Below, one piece after another: positions 1 through 10,073 of a DNA stretch of 64,000 nucleotides (the stretch's first letter is position 1; each line of letters begins with the position of its first letter). Source of the DNA: Perkinsela sp. pyNocScin1. Its lineage: Eukaryota; Euglenozoa; Kinetoplastea; Prokinetoplastida; Perkinselidae. The notes below the pieces were generated by a model, which worked only from the letters and a program-made list of their open reading frames with translations, did not search any database and was not told the DNA's origin. The stretch spans positions 558,001-622,000 of the forward strand of contig CAXHTR010000006.1 of the NCBI GenBank assembly GCA_964019655.1, written 5' to 3'. Made by a program: the position numbers and the translations under genes.

Positions 1-470
1 GGGAGCTCTGTGAAATCAATGGCCCCGACGAGAGTCTCACCGGCGATGGCCATCTCTTCAAGGTAAAATGGTAGCTTTCGGAAGTCGATGGTGTACCGCA
101 GGCGCCGCTGCTCTATGCGGCCGCAGTACCACACATGAAGAAACCGCAGCTCTCGTGGTAGACGCGCCGAGTGCCAGGGCCCAGCGAGGGGCACGTGGTG
201 AGCGTAGAGATGGTACACACTTGGTGGTGCGAAGTCGAGCGAAAGTACTGGGCTCTTCTTCTTGTAAAAGAGCGAGCGGACGAGGCCTTCTGGGTTGCAG
301 TCGATGCCTTTCCATGTGCAGAGGCTATCGGTTCGGGAATTGATGTTCAGGAAGCGGGCGATGAGCGTCTGCTGCAAGCGTTGCAGTTCTGATATGGTAT
401 GGACATCAACAGATAGTGCAAGGGCGATGAGGAGCATGAGATAATGATGAATTAGAAAATAGATGGGCAT
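1..470 (-). CDS. LRR protein, N-terminal part (gene continues beyond window start)
   Basis: Reading the minus strand from an ATG at 470 gives an open frame that is still open at base 1, at least 156 residues. It begins with a hydrophobic stretch (MPIYFLIHHYLMLLIALAL), likely a signal peptide or anchor. The family cap follows: LCTWKGIDCNPEGLVRSLF near residues 49-67, then LRR-like segments such as ARLPRELRFLHVWYC and ELP at the window edge. The same sub-type, with a CTWKxxDC cap instead of CEWxGVxCD, recurs as pseudogenes at 1804-2562 and 11889-12297, so this may be the only working member of that branch here. Function is unknown; the architecture suggests a secreted or surface ligand-binding protein. 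Whether the 3' half is intact cannot be seen. Confidence 0.7.
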   Translation of the reverse strand, partial: MPIYFLIHHYLMLLIALALSVDVHTISELQRLQQTLIARFLNINSRTDSLCTWKGIDCNPEGLVRSLFYKKKSPVLSLDFAPPSVYHLYAHHVPLAGPWHSARLPRELRFLHVWYCGRIEQRRLRYTIDFRKLPFYLEEMAIAGETLVGAIDFTEL

Positions 471-808
471 GATGACGGAGTCCAAAACTTTTCGTGAAGC
501 AAAGGTCCAAAATGGAGTTTGATAGTGTTTTATAGTCTGAGAATGGGATTTCGAAAAGTGGCCTGTCCTTAACATCATGAGAGGTGAAAGCTGTGGCCAT
601 AAACCTCACCTTCAGAATGGTTCATAGTATTTGAGTATGAAAAATTCACTTTTTCTTAAAAGGAACGCTTGCGATGATTCCCAGAATACTGAAACAAACT
701 ATTTTTTTAAAGTGGTCATAAGCCTGCGGCAGTATTTAACACGATTGACCAAAGCTGATCTAATTTAGTATATTTAGCCCATTTCCTTGGCAAAACTGAC
801 ATATTCTA
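471..808. other. intergenic spacer
   Basis: AT-rich spacer between two minus-strand LRR genes. It holds short T runs (for example around 699-707) that could serve as pyrimidine tracts, but I see no coding frame matching any family in the window. Confidence 0.4.
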
Positions 809-1597
809 TCAGAAAGTGAATCGTAAGAATGCATCACTTTTGCCATGTGCACATCCTTTTTCATCGATCACAGCTGTGATATCGTTTCCGAAGAGCCTCA
901 CTTCCACTCCGTCCTTTGGAGCTACTGCAACTCCTTGAAACCCATTTCGCTGCGCATCGACGCACAACAGGGTATCAGGCTGATCGCACAACGCAAATTC
1001 TCCCGAAAAAGAATTATGACTGATATCGAGGGATTCCATACTTCTGGGTAAGGTGGAGAGATCTAAACTGCCCGTTAATTGGTTCCCGGATATTGATAAA
1101 GTGACTAAAGCAGCAGGAAGTGCTGTCAAGTCACAACTTCCTGTGAAATGATTCGACTCGAGACGTAGCGTTGTCATACTTTCTGGAAATTTTGTGAAAT
1201 TCACAGTGCCAGACAGATGCGTTGTCTCAATATCAAGCGTATGCATCCCACCGGGGAGTGTGGCTGTATCCAAAGTTCCTTCAAATGGAATGTACGCCAC
1301 GCTGAACTCTTTGATGCATCGAGGGATGTACTCAAGGAAAACGCTTCCTCGGAAGCACGTTGGTCCGTTGAAGAAAATGCTCGTCACGCGGTCTTTGGTG
1401 TCGCACTCTATGAAATCCCAATCACAAACGTCGAGGTACGATTCATTGCTTGCTTGAAAGTGGTCTTTGGACTTTGCGGAAATCCCTGAAATGAGCATCT
1501 CCATCATGGCCTGGTCTGTCATGGATGTGTAGCTGGCCATTTCGAATACTTCTTCTGTTGCATGCAGCTCCAGAAGGATTCTAAGAAGTTCGAGCAT
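809..1597 (-). CDS. LRR protein, 262 aa
   Basis: Complete ORF with ATG at 1597 and TGA stop. Residues about 1-25 are mildly hydrophobic. A MTDQAMMEML motif (the family's (S)DQARME element) and a VCDWDFIECDTKDRV cap follow. Five repeats of about 23 residues then follow the pattern 'G(T/S)xxLTxLPxxLxxLxIxxNxF', for example TGSLDLSTLPRSMESLDIS. The C-terminus has the family's closing segment, VRLFGNDITAVIDEKG. The cap resembles the LRRNT_2-type N-terminal cap of other LRR proteins (established family knowledge). A role in extracellular recognition or adhesion is inferred from architecture only. No transmembrane helix or GPI signal is seen at the C-terminus. Transcribed convergently with nothing and in the same direction as its two neighbouring family members. 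Confidence 0.8.
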   Translation of the reverse strand: MLELLRILLELHATEEVFEMASYTSMTDQAMMEMLISGISAKSKDHFQASNESYLDVCDWDFIECDTKDRVTSIFFNGPTCFRGSVFLEYIPRCIKEFSVAYIPFEGTLDTATLPGGMHTLDIETTHLSGTVNFTKFPESMTTLRLESNHFTGSCDLTALPAALVTLSISGNQLTGSLDLSTLPRSMESLDISHNSFSGEFALCDQPDTLLCVDAQRNGFQGVAVAPKDGVEVRLFGNDITAVIDEKGCAHGKSDAFLRFTF

Positions 1598-1803
1598 GTG
1601 CTAGGTATGAATAGGTAGTAAATGAATCATAGATGCGGTAGCTTGAAGTTTTTCTGAATCTTAGAAACACTCATCCATTAGAATTCCATCCATTTCTAAT
1701 AGAAATGGAGCAATCAGCGTGATATAAAATCCCTGCTTATCGATATTTCTGTTGCTGGTTTCAGTACAGGAGTACTGTAGTCCTGTTCTGTAGGACTGAG
1801 TTC

Positions 1804-2562
1804 CTAGCTCACAGGAATACCAAGCTTGCGATTGTAAGTAGCACTGTGTTTTCCATACAATTTGATGTGCGAAGCTACGCCGAGTTCCAAAATTTTGCCG
1901 TGCTGGAAAAGAACTCTCGAGTCTGCATCTACGTAGCTAAGGCTTTCTACACGGACTCTATTCTTCTTCGATGTGGACCGAAATCGGGCTATAAAGTTCT
2001 CTGGAAGAGTATCAAAGTCTACATGCGCAATCATGTCTTTCTTTGTGAATAAATCTCGGAGAATCACATAGTGTAGAGTAGAAGGGAGAGACTGAAAATT
2101 GATCGCGCCTACAAGCTCGCCATACGCCACCATTAACTCTTCTAGATTAAATGGCAACCAGGAGAAATCGATATTATGATAGAGTGGATCGCAGCCGATA
2201 CTATAACAGTTCCATTTGTATAAGTGGCGAAGATTGCGCGGTAGGCTATGAGTACACCAGCTTCCTGACAGAACGACCTGGAAAAGGTGGATGTGCTCAA
2301 CGTTTGGTGGACTAATTTATATTGACAGCCCGTGAGGACTGAAGTTCTGCGCAGCGAAACACAGGGCAGAGACAAGACCTGTATCCGCGCAATCTACAGC
2401 TCTCCACGTGCAAACATAGTTTACTAATTGAGCACCGAACAGATTGCTTAAGGGGATTTTTTATCTTTCTCTGAGAGAATTAGGATCTTTTGGGTCGAGA
2501 GCAAGCATGAAAGAGAGAAAAGGGCGCATTAGAGGAGTTAAGGTCTGAGAGAGATGAAGCAT
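1804..2562 (-). pseudogene. LRR pseudogene with two in-frame stops
   Basis: A single minus-strand frame from ATG 2562 to the stop at 1804-1806 is homologous along its length to the gene at 1-470. It has a hydrophobic start (MRPFLSFMLALDP), the cap VCTWRAVDCADTGLVSALCF, and LRR segments such as HSLPRNLRHLYKW and FSWLPFNLEELMV. It is interrupted by TAA at 2461-2463 and TAA at 2317-2319, both in frame (144 bases apart). No frameshift is needed elsewhere, so the lesions look like simple substitutions. The stretch after the second stop survives as a 117-residue open frame beginning MPFNLEEL, which would not be translated as a sensible protein alone. Confidence 0.7.
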
Positions 2563-3039
2563 CTCGTAATCTTAAGTTTTAAGATATCAGAATCAAAACA
2601 AGAAATATTCACTGTATCCATCTGTCTTACAAATACTGTGTGCTCTTCGCTTGCGCAAGTTGCAGTGCTTATATATGAGAAGGCTGCAAATATCAGGCTT
2701 ATCCGTCTTAGCAAGAGAAAGATTTATACCCAGTGCGTCTCAGTGCCATGAAGCGTGATAAGAGTCTTTCATTTAGACTACGAATTTCCAAGATATTTTT
2801 TATCGTAGTTATAAAATTATAGGGGTAAACTGCGCTGAGAGTTTCTCTTCCCATAATGATCTTACAGCCTTGTACTATCGGGTCAGAAGATATACCACCA
2901 TTTACCTTGAGCACTAGCTTTTCAATCAAATTCTGATCTTAATCTGTGAGTTTGTAGCTGTTTATCGTAAAACAATTGAATCGACTTAGTGAAGACTTAC
3001 ACTGTACTTTACTTTCGAAGAATTATAATTTCACCTGTA
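2563..3039. promoter_or_regulatory. divergent spacer between LRR pseudogene and RNI-type LRR gene
   Basis: About 480 bases separating minus-strand and plus-strand genes. No convincing coding frame. In kinetoplastid-type genomes such a divergent junction is where transcription of two opposite polycistrons could start; this is inference from gene orientation only. Confidence 0.3.
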
Positions 3040-4335
3040 ATGCCCAGTGATCAAGCGGCTCTCAAGCAAGCTTCTCTTAGCCACTGGATTGCTCAAGAAC
3101 CATACGAGTCAAAATTTAAAAGAGTCAAACAGCGTGAACTTACGCGCTGCTCCAGGCGAAACCCCATGTATGTCGAAAGCCTGGTAACTGCAGAATATCT
3201 TAATGAGAAGATGCAAGCTCCGCACTTTTTGCTGTCCGCAGAGTCACTCGTTGACATGTGCCGTTTTTCGCAACGAACCAAATGGCTCTGCCCATGGGGA
3301 GAGCAGCTGTACAATGAGATTCACCGAGAGCCGACACAAAGCTACCCTATGCGAATGTGTGACTATTACAATGATATCGAATGCGACGGTCGCATTTTAC
3401 TCGCTAAGAAAGATTTTAAAGCCCTTGTTGATGACGTTAGTAACGCATGGGAGCGCGTCGTAGTGTTTGATCCGCCATGCCTTGACTGGCTCGAAAACCT
3501 TCACAAGCACCCAGTAGAAGAGCTTCATATTGTCTACGAATGCCATACAGACTACTATGCTGAAAGCGATTCTGAAAAAGTCGTTGAGTGCATCGTACGA
3601 TGCAAAAGTCTTCGCTCTTTAACGCTCTGGAACGCTGAGTTTCCTACGCACTTGCATTCAAAGCTGCTCAAGCTGAAAAATATTGAGCACATCGTTGGGA
3701 CTGTCTCACCACATCTGAGTTGTCATATCGACATCTACAAAAATCTAACAAGCCTGCGATACCTTCATAATTACAACGGCTACCGAGGGCCAGACGACCG
3801 TGCATACTTTCAGCTCTTGGAAATAGTCAAATCAAGACAGAACACCTTAGAGCACATTGAGCTCGAAGAGCCGCCAAGAGCAGACTACGTCGATGCACTG
3901 GTGAAGTGCCCAAAGTTACAAACGTTTCGAATGCTCGAATCCAACAACATGACAGACGATGACATGGCGCCGTTTCTCTCACATCCAGTTACCCAACGCC
4001 AAATTCGCGACTTTTGGATGAGCGATTCGTCAGCTGGCCCAAGGACGTTTGCTCTACTGGCAAAGTTTACCAACTTACGGTTCCTTATGCTCCAACGCAC
4101 GAATATCACAGGCAAGGAGGCGGCAAAGATTATGATCAATAACAAATTCCATATGAGAGAAGTGAGCCTCTCGTACTGTGAAAATGTCGGGCCAGAGATC
4201 CTCGACGCGATTTCGCAGTGCGCGCACCTGGAGTGGGTTGACCTGAGTGGACCACATACATGCACATGGAAAGGGGGAATAGCGCAGTACATCCGTGAGC
4301 GCAGACCAAACTATGGAGCGATTCGATATACATGA
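3040..4335 (+). CDS. RNI-type LRR protein, about 431 aa (paralog A of tandem pair)
   Basis: I place the start at ATG 3040 (MPSDQAALKQASLSHW) because the tandem paralog begins MPIDLADLKQASLSHW; an upstream ATG at 2989 would add 17 unmatched residues. The N-terminal 170 residues form a conserved, Cys/Trp-rich, non-LRR domain (TKWLCPWGEQLYNEIHREP). Irregular leucine-rich repeats of the ribonuclease-inhibitor/AMN1 type follow (KSLRSLTLWNAEF, FTNLRFLMLQRTNITGKEA, LEWVDLSG). No signal peptide or membrane segment, so probably cytosolic or nuclear, unlike the surrounding LRR genes. About two thirds identical to the next gene. Partner and function unknown; adaptor-like binding is the usual role of such repeats. 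Confidence 0.75.
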   Translation: MPSDQAALKQASLSHWIAQEPYESKFKRVKQRELTRCSRRNPMYVESLVTAEYLNEKMQAPHFLLSAESLVDMCRFSQRTKWLCPWGEQLYNEIHREPTQSYPMRMCDYYNDIECDGRILLAKKDFKALVDDVSNAWERVVVFDPPCLDWLENLHKHPVEELHIVYECHTDYYAESDSEKVVECIVRCKSLRSLTLWNAEFPTHLHSKLLKLKNIEHIVGTVSPHLSCHIDIYKNLTSLRYLHNYNGYRGPDDRAYFQLLEIVKSRQNTLEHIELEEPPRADYVDALVKCPKLQTFRMLESNNMTDDDMAPFLSHPVTQRQIRDFWMSDSSAGPRTFALLAKFTNLRFLMLQRTNITGKEAAKIMINNKFHMREVSLSYCENVGPEILDAISQCAHLEWVDLSGPHTCTWKGGIAQYIRERRPNYGAIRYT

Positions 4336-4607
4336 GGATGCATGGGTTGTGAGATATTTTGGAGATAGAGATCCAGTCATCGATAAATTAGTAATACGTG
4401 AAGTTCTTGGCTTTGCTCAAGTTACTTCACCATTGCTCAAAAAGTAAAAACGAGGTCATAGAAATATCTCTGCTTATTTTGGTCGACCCTTCTTATAATC
4501 ACACCCCGCGTTCTGAGGCCGTGATCTTACGATTGTAGACAGGGAATGCTTCAGATTGAGTTCGTAGTGAATTTCTTCACTTTTTTCAAATCATAATTTT
4601 ACTTATC

Positions 4608-5891
4608 ATGCCGATTGATCTGGCGGATCTCAAGCAAGCGTCTCTCAGCCACTGGATTGTGCAAGAGCCATATGAGGCGAAATTTGCCCGAGTCAAAGAG
4701 CGCGAGCTTACGCGCTGCTCTCGACGAAACCCCACGTATGTCAAAAGCCTGGTCATGGCCGAGCACCTTCATGCGCAGATGAAAGCCCCACACTTCTTGC
4801 TGTCTGCTGATTCTCTCATTGACATGTGCCGCTTCTCGCAGCGAACCAAATGGCTGTGCCCATGGGGAGAGCAGCTCATGAATGAGATTCATCGAGAGCC
4901 GACACACAGCTACCCCGAAAGACTGTTCTATGAAAATCATGGCATTGGGGGCAACGACCATGTTATGCTGAGCGAAAAAGATTTCAAAGCACTGGTTGAT
5001 GACGAAAGAAACCAATGGGAGCGTGTCTTTGTGTGTGATCCGAACTGGCTTGATTGGCTTGAGAATCTGTACAAACACCCCGTCGAAGAGCTCCATCTTT
5101 TATTCAATGGGCCTCCAAGTAAGTACCAAGATGGCTTTCCCCTCAAGTACCACGAGTATATTGTGCGCTGCAAAACACTGCGCGTTTTGACTCTCGAGAA
5201 CATGGACCTTCCCGAGCGCTTTCATTCCCAGTTCCTGAAGCTAAAAAACATCGAGTTTCTCGATGGCGGCATCAGCCAGAGTCTCTCGAGCTTCCCTGAC
5301 TTTTACAAAAAACTGACAAGCCTTCGGTATTGCGAGATTTATAACAGCTGGGAAGGCCCAGACGACGCGATTTACTATGCGCTCTTAGAAATGGTCAAGG
5401 CAAGGAAGAACACCCTTGAGCACATTGAGCTCACTGAGCCGCCAAGAGTAGACTACGTCGAAGCACTGGCGAACTGTCCAAACTTGCAAACATTCATACT
5501 GCATGACGCAGAGATGACAGACACTGACATGGCCCCGTTACTCTCGCACCCAATCATACAACACCAAATCCGCAACTTTACGCTACCGCATTCGTCAGCT
5601 GGCCCAGAGACATTCGCTCTGCTCGGAAAGTTCACAAATTTACGATTCCTCATGCTCAATGGAAGTGATATCACAGATAAAGAAGCGGCAAGGATCATCC
5701 TCAATAATAAATTTCATATGCGAGAGGTGCGCCTCGATGACTGCAAGCACATCGGCAAAGAAACGCTGCATGCGATTTCGCAGTGTGCGCATCTGGAGTG
5801 GGTTAGCCTCTGCAGAGATGGGAAAGTGAAGGCTCTCATAAAGCAGTATATACGTGAGCGTAGGCCAAACTATGGAGCGATTCGATACTAG
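4608..5891 (+). CDS. RNI-type LRR protein, 427 aa (paralog B of tandem pair)
   Basis: ATG at 4608, stop TAG at 5889-5891. Collinear with the upstream gene: same N-terminal domain (TKWLCPWGEQLMNEIHREP), same LRR series (FTNLRFLMLNGSDITDKEA) and nearly identical C-terminus (YIRERRPNYGAIRY). The pair is a direct tandem duplication separated by about 270 bases. Both frames are intact despite clear divergence, so both copies are probably under selection. No targeting signal seen. Function unknown. Confidence 0.8.
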   Translation: MPIDLADLKQASLSHWIVQEPYEAKFARVKERELTRCSRRNPTYVKSLVMAEHLHAQMKAPHFLLSADSLIDMCRFSQRTKWLCPWGEQLMNEIHREPTHSYPERLFYENHGIGGNDHVMLSEKDFKALVDDERNQWERVFVCDPNWLDWLENLYKHPVEELHLLFNGPPSKYQDGFPLKYHEYIVRCKTLRVLTLENMDLPERFHSQFLKLKNIEFLDGGISQSLSSFPDFYKKLTSLRYCEIYNSWEGPDDAIYYALLEMVKARKNTLEHIELTEPPRVDYVEALANCPNLQTFILHDAEMTDTDMAPLLSHPIIQHQIRNFTLPHSSAGPETFALLGKFTNLRFLMLNGSDITDKEAARIILNNKFHMREVRLDDCKHIGKETLHAISQCAHLEWVSLCRDGKVKALIKQYIRERRPNYGAIRY

Positions 5892-6099
5892 GCATGTATT
5901 CTGAGATTTAGGCCTTAGCTATTCTTATCGGTAAATCAGCATTAAACTCCACGTTTGGCTTCCAAAATCAGTCACATAGTGATAATATGACAAAACCCTA
6001 GATTTGATTTGAATTTCGTCGCTACCAATGTTTTACGAAGAGAAGCTACTTCAATCGAGTATCAAGTAAATCTTGTCCATTTACTCGATTCCACTACAA

Positions 6100-6966
6100 A
6101 TGCACCTCCTGCACCTCTTCCAAACCGCTGATAGCCACATCAGCCGAGTCGACACCGAAGCCCTCACTGACCAAATGCGCATGGAGCTCTTCATCGGCGG
6201 CCTCGTCGATAGCTCGAAGGCTACATTTCTCGACAGTACCGGCGACTTCCTCGATGTCTGCGAATGGGAAGAAGTCTTGTGCGATCCAGATGGCCACGTC
6301 GAGCGCGTTGACTTCGGGCAGCCCCTGGTGGGTCAGCTCAACTTCTCCTTTGTGCCACGCAGCGTCACGTCCCTCAATCTGCACTATCATCCAGATCTTT
6401 GCGGAACACTGGACACAGAGAGCCTCCCGCATGGGCTGCGAATTTTATTTCTCTGCGACACTGGGCTCGAAGGTACGCTGAATATGCGCACGCTCCCACC
6501 CGCCTTGCGTGACATGACTGCCATGACCAGTTCATTTCACGGGTCGTGTGACTTGACAGCGCTCCGAGCCCAACTCACTGGGTGCACGCTCGCCCACAAC
6601 AGTTTCAGTGGTGAAATAGACCTCACGCAGCTGCCCGAGACCCTTCGAATCCTCAATCTCGGCAACAACCAATTTTCAGGAGAAATTTGCCTCCGCGCGC
6701 TCCCGCCGGCGCTCGAGTCACTTGTTCTGAACAGCAACGGGTTCTGCGGCGATTTTGTGCTTCTTAACGTGCCAAAAACGCTCAGAAAGGTCCGCGCTGA
6801 GGGGAATAGATTTGGGCGAGTCGCGACTATCGAGCGCTCTTTTGCGGGGATGATCGTCATACGCGAGAGCACGGTGCGGGAGATTCGTGACGAGCACGGG
6901 GAAACACACCCGAACAAAGAGGAGATTCTGCGGACGACCGTTCAGGACTTTCTGTGTAATTTTTAA
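6100..6966 (+). CDS. LRR protein, about 288 aa
   Basis: The frame is open from 6073, but codon 6073 is TTG. The first ATG is 6100 (MHLLHLFQTADSHISRVD), which also fits the family's start. It carries LTDQMRMELF, the cap DVCEWEEVLCDPDGHVERV, then about seven repeats of 22-24 residues (GEIDLTQLPETLRILNLGNN). It ends with the family's closing segment (VIRESTVREIRDEHGE) and a short tail. The first repeats are less regular than the last four. The leader is only weakly hydrophobic, so secretion is plausible rather than certain. It faces the opposite way to the LRR genes at 1-2562. Confidence 0.8.
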   Translation: MHLLHLFQTADSHISRVDTEALTDQMRMELFIGGLVDSSKATFLDSTGDFLDVCEWEEVLCDPDGHVERVDFGQPLVGQLNFSFVPRSVTSLNLHYHPDLCGTLDTESLPHGLRILFLCDTGLEGTLNMRTLPPALRDMTAMTSSFHGSCDLTALRAQLTGCTLAHNSFSGEIDLTQLPETLRILNLGNNQFSGEICLRALPPALESLVLNSNGFCGDFVLLNVPKTLRKVRAEGNRFGRVATIERSFAGMIVIRESTVREIRDEHGETHPNKEEILRTTVQDFLCNF

Positions 6967-7483
6967 GGAGCAGTGGATTCAGTGGAGTTCACTTTAGTTC
7001 ATTTTAAGCAATTCGGAGAAAGGCAAAATTCGCTCGTTTCTCGTCGAAATTTTTTTTGACGCTTTTTCGATAAAAATGGAGTGTATGAGCGAAAAGACTG
7101 CGTAGTGCAGGAAAACCAAAATCCCCCGATTCTTCTCCCATCTAAATTGATGCTTTGGATAGAGGAATCAGGCTAGTGCGAAGGTTATGTGATAAAGAAA
7201 CGCACACGTGGCGTGAACGATATTTTCGACCCAATTTTTTAACATTTAAAAGTCAATATTCAGGCCAGTTTTAGAAATTCTGAGTTATTTCGAAATCCGC
7301 TGTCCCGAGGGAACCATTGTAAAGCTGTCGGTACTTTCGAGTGATTTATTTCATTTGTTGATTTAATTTGTGAGTGATTCATTTGATCGAGGTAAGTAAA
7401 AGAAGTATCGCATACGATAAGAGTCGTTGTTTTGAAACTTCTCGACTGTTTCTTCTTTTCGTCCACTCCAATACTCCCTTCAA
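6967..7483. other. intergenic spacer
   Basis: About 520 bases, AT-rich, with T-rich runs around 7050-7060 and 7441-7460; the latter could be a splice-acceptor tract for the next gene. No gene-like frame. Confidence 0.35.
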
Positions 7484-8321
7484 ATGAATCTTCTCATCAT
7501 CGCCCTCGACCACTGCCTCGGCCGCCTCGATTACGATGGGCTCTCTGAGCAAGCACGCATGGAAATTCTCATCGACGGCGCAGACGATGACTTCAAAGCC
7601 TTCTTATGCGATGAAAACATGGAATTCCGCGATGTTGCGGAGTGGCCCGGCGTCACGAGCAACGCCGATGGGTACATCACTGAAATACAGTTCTATGATG
7701 GAATCGGTGGCATGATGCGTGGAACTGCCAACCTCGACTAGCTCCCCGCAACAGCTCATGTATTGCGACATGGCAATGCTGGAGGCACGAGGCACACTCG
7801 AAACAGCGAAGCTTCCGCGAAATCTCATCAAATTCGAGATCAGTTTGAACTTCTTTCACGGCAGTGTGGACTTTGCAGCGCTTCCAAAGAATATTGAGCA
7901 CTTCGACATTACGCAGAATAATTTTTCAGGCAGCTGTGACTTGACGCAGCTGCCGGACACCCTGAAAGACCTCATGATTTCAAACAATCGTTTCTTCGGG
8001 GAAGTCAGCCTGTCGAGTTTGCCGCACCAAATGGAAAAGATATTTCTCAGCAATAATAATTTTACGGGAGAGCTATGCCTCGATACCCTCCCAGAGACAC
8101 TCGAAGCGTTATTGCTGTATCAAAACCAATTTTCGGGGAAATTTGAGCTCCTGCGGGTCCCGAAGGCCCTGAAAGAGCTCGAGGCACACCGAAACAGTTT
8201 TGCAGGGACGGCGGTGGTGAGCAGTGCGGTGCGCGATGCAGGGCGCACGACCACTGTGACTTTGTTTGGCTGCAACATTGCGGCGATCGTTGACGAGAAC
8301 GGCGATGCACATGAAAATTGA
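7484..8321 (+). pseudogene. LRR gene broken by one stop and one frameshift
   Basis: ATG 7484 starts a good family N-terminus: MNLLIIALDHCLGRLDYDG, then LSEQARMEIL and a DVAEWPGVTSNADG cap. The frame hits TAG at 7739-7741, exactly where paralogs read 'LD(F/Y)LP'. Sense continues in the same frame for about 15 codons (LPATAHVLRHGNAG), then a one-base shift near 7783 is needed to enter the second open stretch, which runs to 8321. That stretch has five clean repeats (FTGELCLDTLPETLEALLL) and the family tail (AAIVDENGDAHEN). Two lesions only, so it is a recent pseudogene or contains a sequencing error. Confidence 0.7.
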
Positions 8322-8859
8322 AAATTTATATTCGGCGATGATTACTTAGAAGAGAGAGTCAATATCTGAGACCGCAAGCAAACAAGAGCTGAATGCATTC
8401 CTTATTTTCATTACTTTTGATGTTAAACAAAATGTCGTAAAAGCGGACGTCGTTTAAACTTTACCGGAAAATCTCAAAGTGGAAAAGAGTTCATATAAAC
8501 TCGGTTTCGGAAGTTGTATGGGGTCAACGAGCTCACTGTGACGCCTGCCTCGGTGCGCACACTCTGCACCGTTCCTTGCAGACGCAAAAAATCAAACAAA
8601 AAAGAAAAAAACGCAAACCTCTCCTCGAGAGGCATTTCGAACGAAGCGACCAGGCTTCCGTGCGCTCTTGTGCGCGTGTGCCGAGAATGGGCTCTTGCAG
8701 CGGCACAGAGAAAGACATCGGCAATCGCTCGAAGTCGGCGCAGCCAATAACACCGCTGTGTGTTCCCGCACTGGTAGTTCAGCAGCGTATGTGGCATCAC
8801 CCGCGCCGTATGTATGCGAAATTAACGCTGTCTTGTGGATGCAGAGGTTTCGTCCTGCA
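8322..8859. other. spacer with A-rich tract
   Basis: No supported gene. Contains an A-rich stretch around 8585-8615. The open frames crossing it have no similarity to other genes in the window until the LRR tail begins near 8860. Confidence 0.3.
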
Positions 8860-9070
8860 ACATCGTAAGCATAACATCCTGTTACCGCTCAGTGGCACAG
8901 CAGTCGTGAACTCGTCGTTTATGGGCACGCTCTCGCTCAAAATGACGGGGATTGTTTCTGTCGTTGATGAGATGGGAAACGCAAGAGAGGAAGAGGCGGA
9001 GATACTGAAGACGAATAGCACACGGAAAATCCTCTCCCTTGATGATCTGAAGAGTTTATTTTCAAGATAG
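8860..9070 (+). pseudogene. LRR gene C-terminal remnant
   Basis: Only the family's closing segment survives: LSGTAVVNSSFMGTLSLK and IVSVVDEMGNAREEEAEIL match the ends of the genes at 7484-8321 (FAGTAVVSSAV; AAIVDENGDAHEN) and 809-1597. The frame upstream of about 8860 is unrelated, so this is the 3' stump of a deleted paralog, not a gene. Confidence 0.55.
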
Positions 9071-9314
9071 AGATGATGGCATGGAGAACTGACGTTTTAT
9101 GAGATAGAAGTTTTTTGAAAATAACAAAAGATGCAAGATCTTCGTTTTTCAGATGTGGAGCGCATTGTGTATTTTTTCGAATGTATGAGTGAGACTTGAA
9201 AAAATAGCGAAAAGTTCATTCAGGGAGTGATCTTGATGCTTTTCTCTATCCATCTGTCAAACTGGAGATCATCTCGAAATAAGCTGTGCACGAGAGAAAC
9301 GGGGACTGACAACA

Positions 9315-9683
9315 TCACGAGAATAGTAGACAGGCCATCGCATATCGCCTCAAATGACGATGAGAATTAATCTCTTTTTCATCCATCAGCACAGAGCTTA
9401 AGAGTGACAATGAAAAAGTATCGAATGGAAAGGTGGAAAGATCGACAGTCGGTGAGATACAGGCGAGGTCAATTGCCCCTGTGAATGTAGTACCCTTGTG
9501 CTCGATCGCTATGACGTTGCCATTGACATAGCACGTAACATATCCGGACTGGAATTCCTTGTTCATCATGCCGAACACCTTTTCCATGCGCTCTTGGTCA
9601 GAGAGTGATACGAAGTCGAGCCGGACGATGGCTGGGTCGAGTGCGTGAAAGTGAAGCCAAAAAGCGAAGAGAACTGAAGGCAC
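9315..9683 (-). pseudogene. truncated LRR gene, N-terminal part
   Basis: Minus-strand frame with a family-like leader (VPSVLFAFWLHFHALDPAIV), LSDQERMEKVFG and a shortened cap, then one degenerate repeat and a non-family tail. Codon 9683 is GTG, and no in-frame ATG occurs before the upstream stop at about 9761, so the start has been lost. The repeat region is missing. Its LSDQERMEKVFG matches the interrupted gene at 10074-10975 (DQARMEKVFGD) best, suggesting a partial duplicate of it. Confidence 0.5.
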
Positions 9684-10073
9684 ATGATTATCGATCGACG
9701 TCTTTGTGTCTTTTAAGCTCTGTGTCTGATTTAAGTGAAGTTTTAGAGCCTTTGGAATTTCACCTCTTTATGGACATGCTTGCTCTGCTACAAACTTTTC
9801 TTGACTGAAGCTACAGCAACGGAAATAGCATAATCTAAGAATCAACGTTGCATACCTGTAGCTTTGCGTTTCCAATTTTTTTATCGCTATTGCTCGCTCA
9901 CAATGTGCGACCTTTAAATATGAAGACTTGCACGCGCTCTACTTGTATTATCACATGTTTTCAGAAGATAAAAAGGCAAAAATCTTTCTGCGTATCGGCG
10001 CTTACTTTGACAACAGCTACATCTCATGCATCTTATGAAATATAGTCTACTTACGCCTGCACTCATGCAGCAC
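9684..10073. other. intergenic spacer
   Basis: About 390 bases with no family-matching frame on either strand. Confidence 0.35.

Noticed and set aside
8576-8860. 5' part of the 164-codon ORF at 8576 as coding
   Set aside because: Lys-rich start derives from an A-rich tract, and only the last ~70 codons match the LRR tail.
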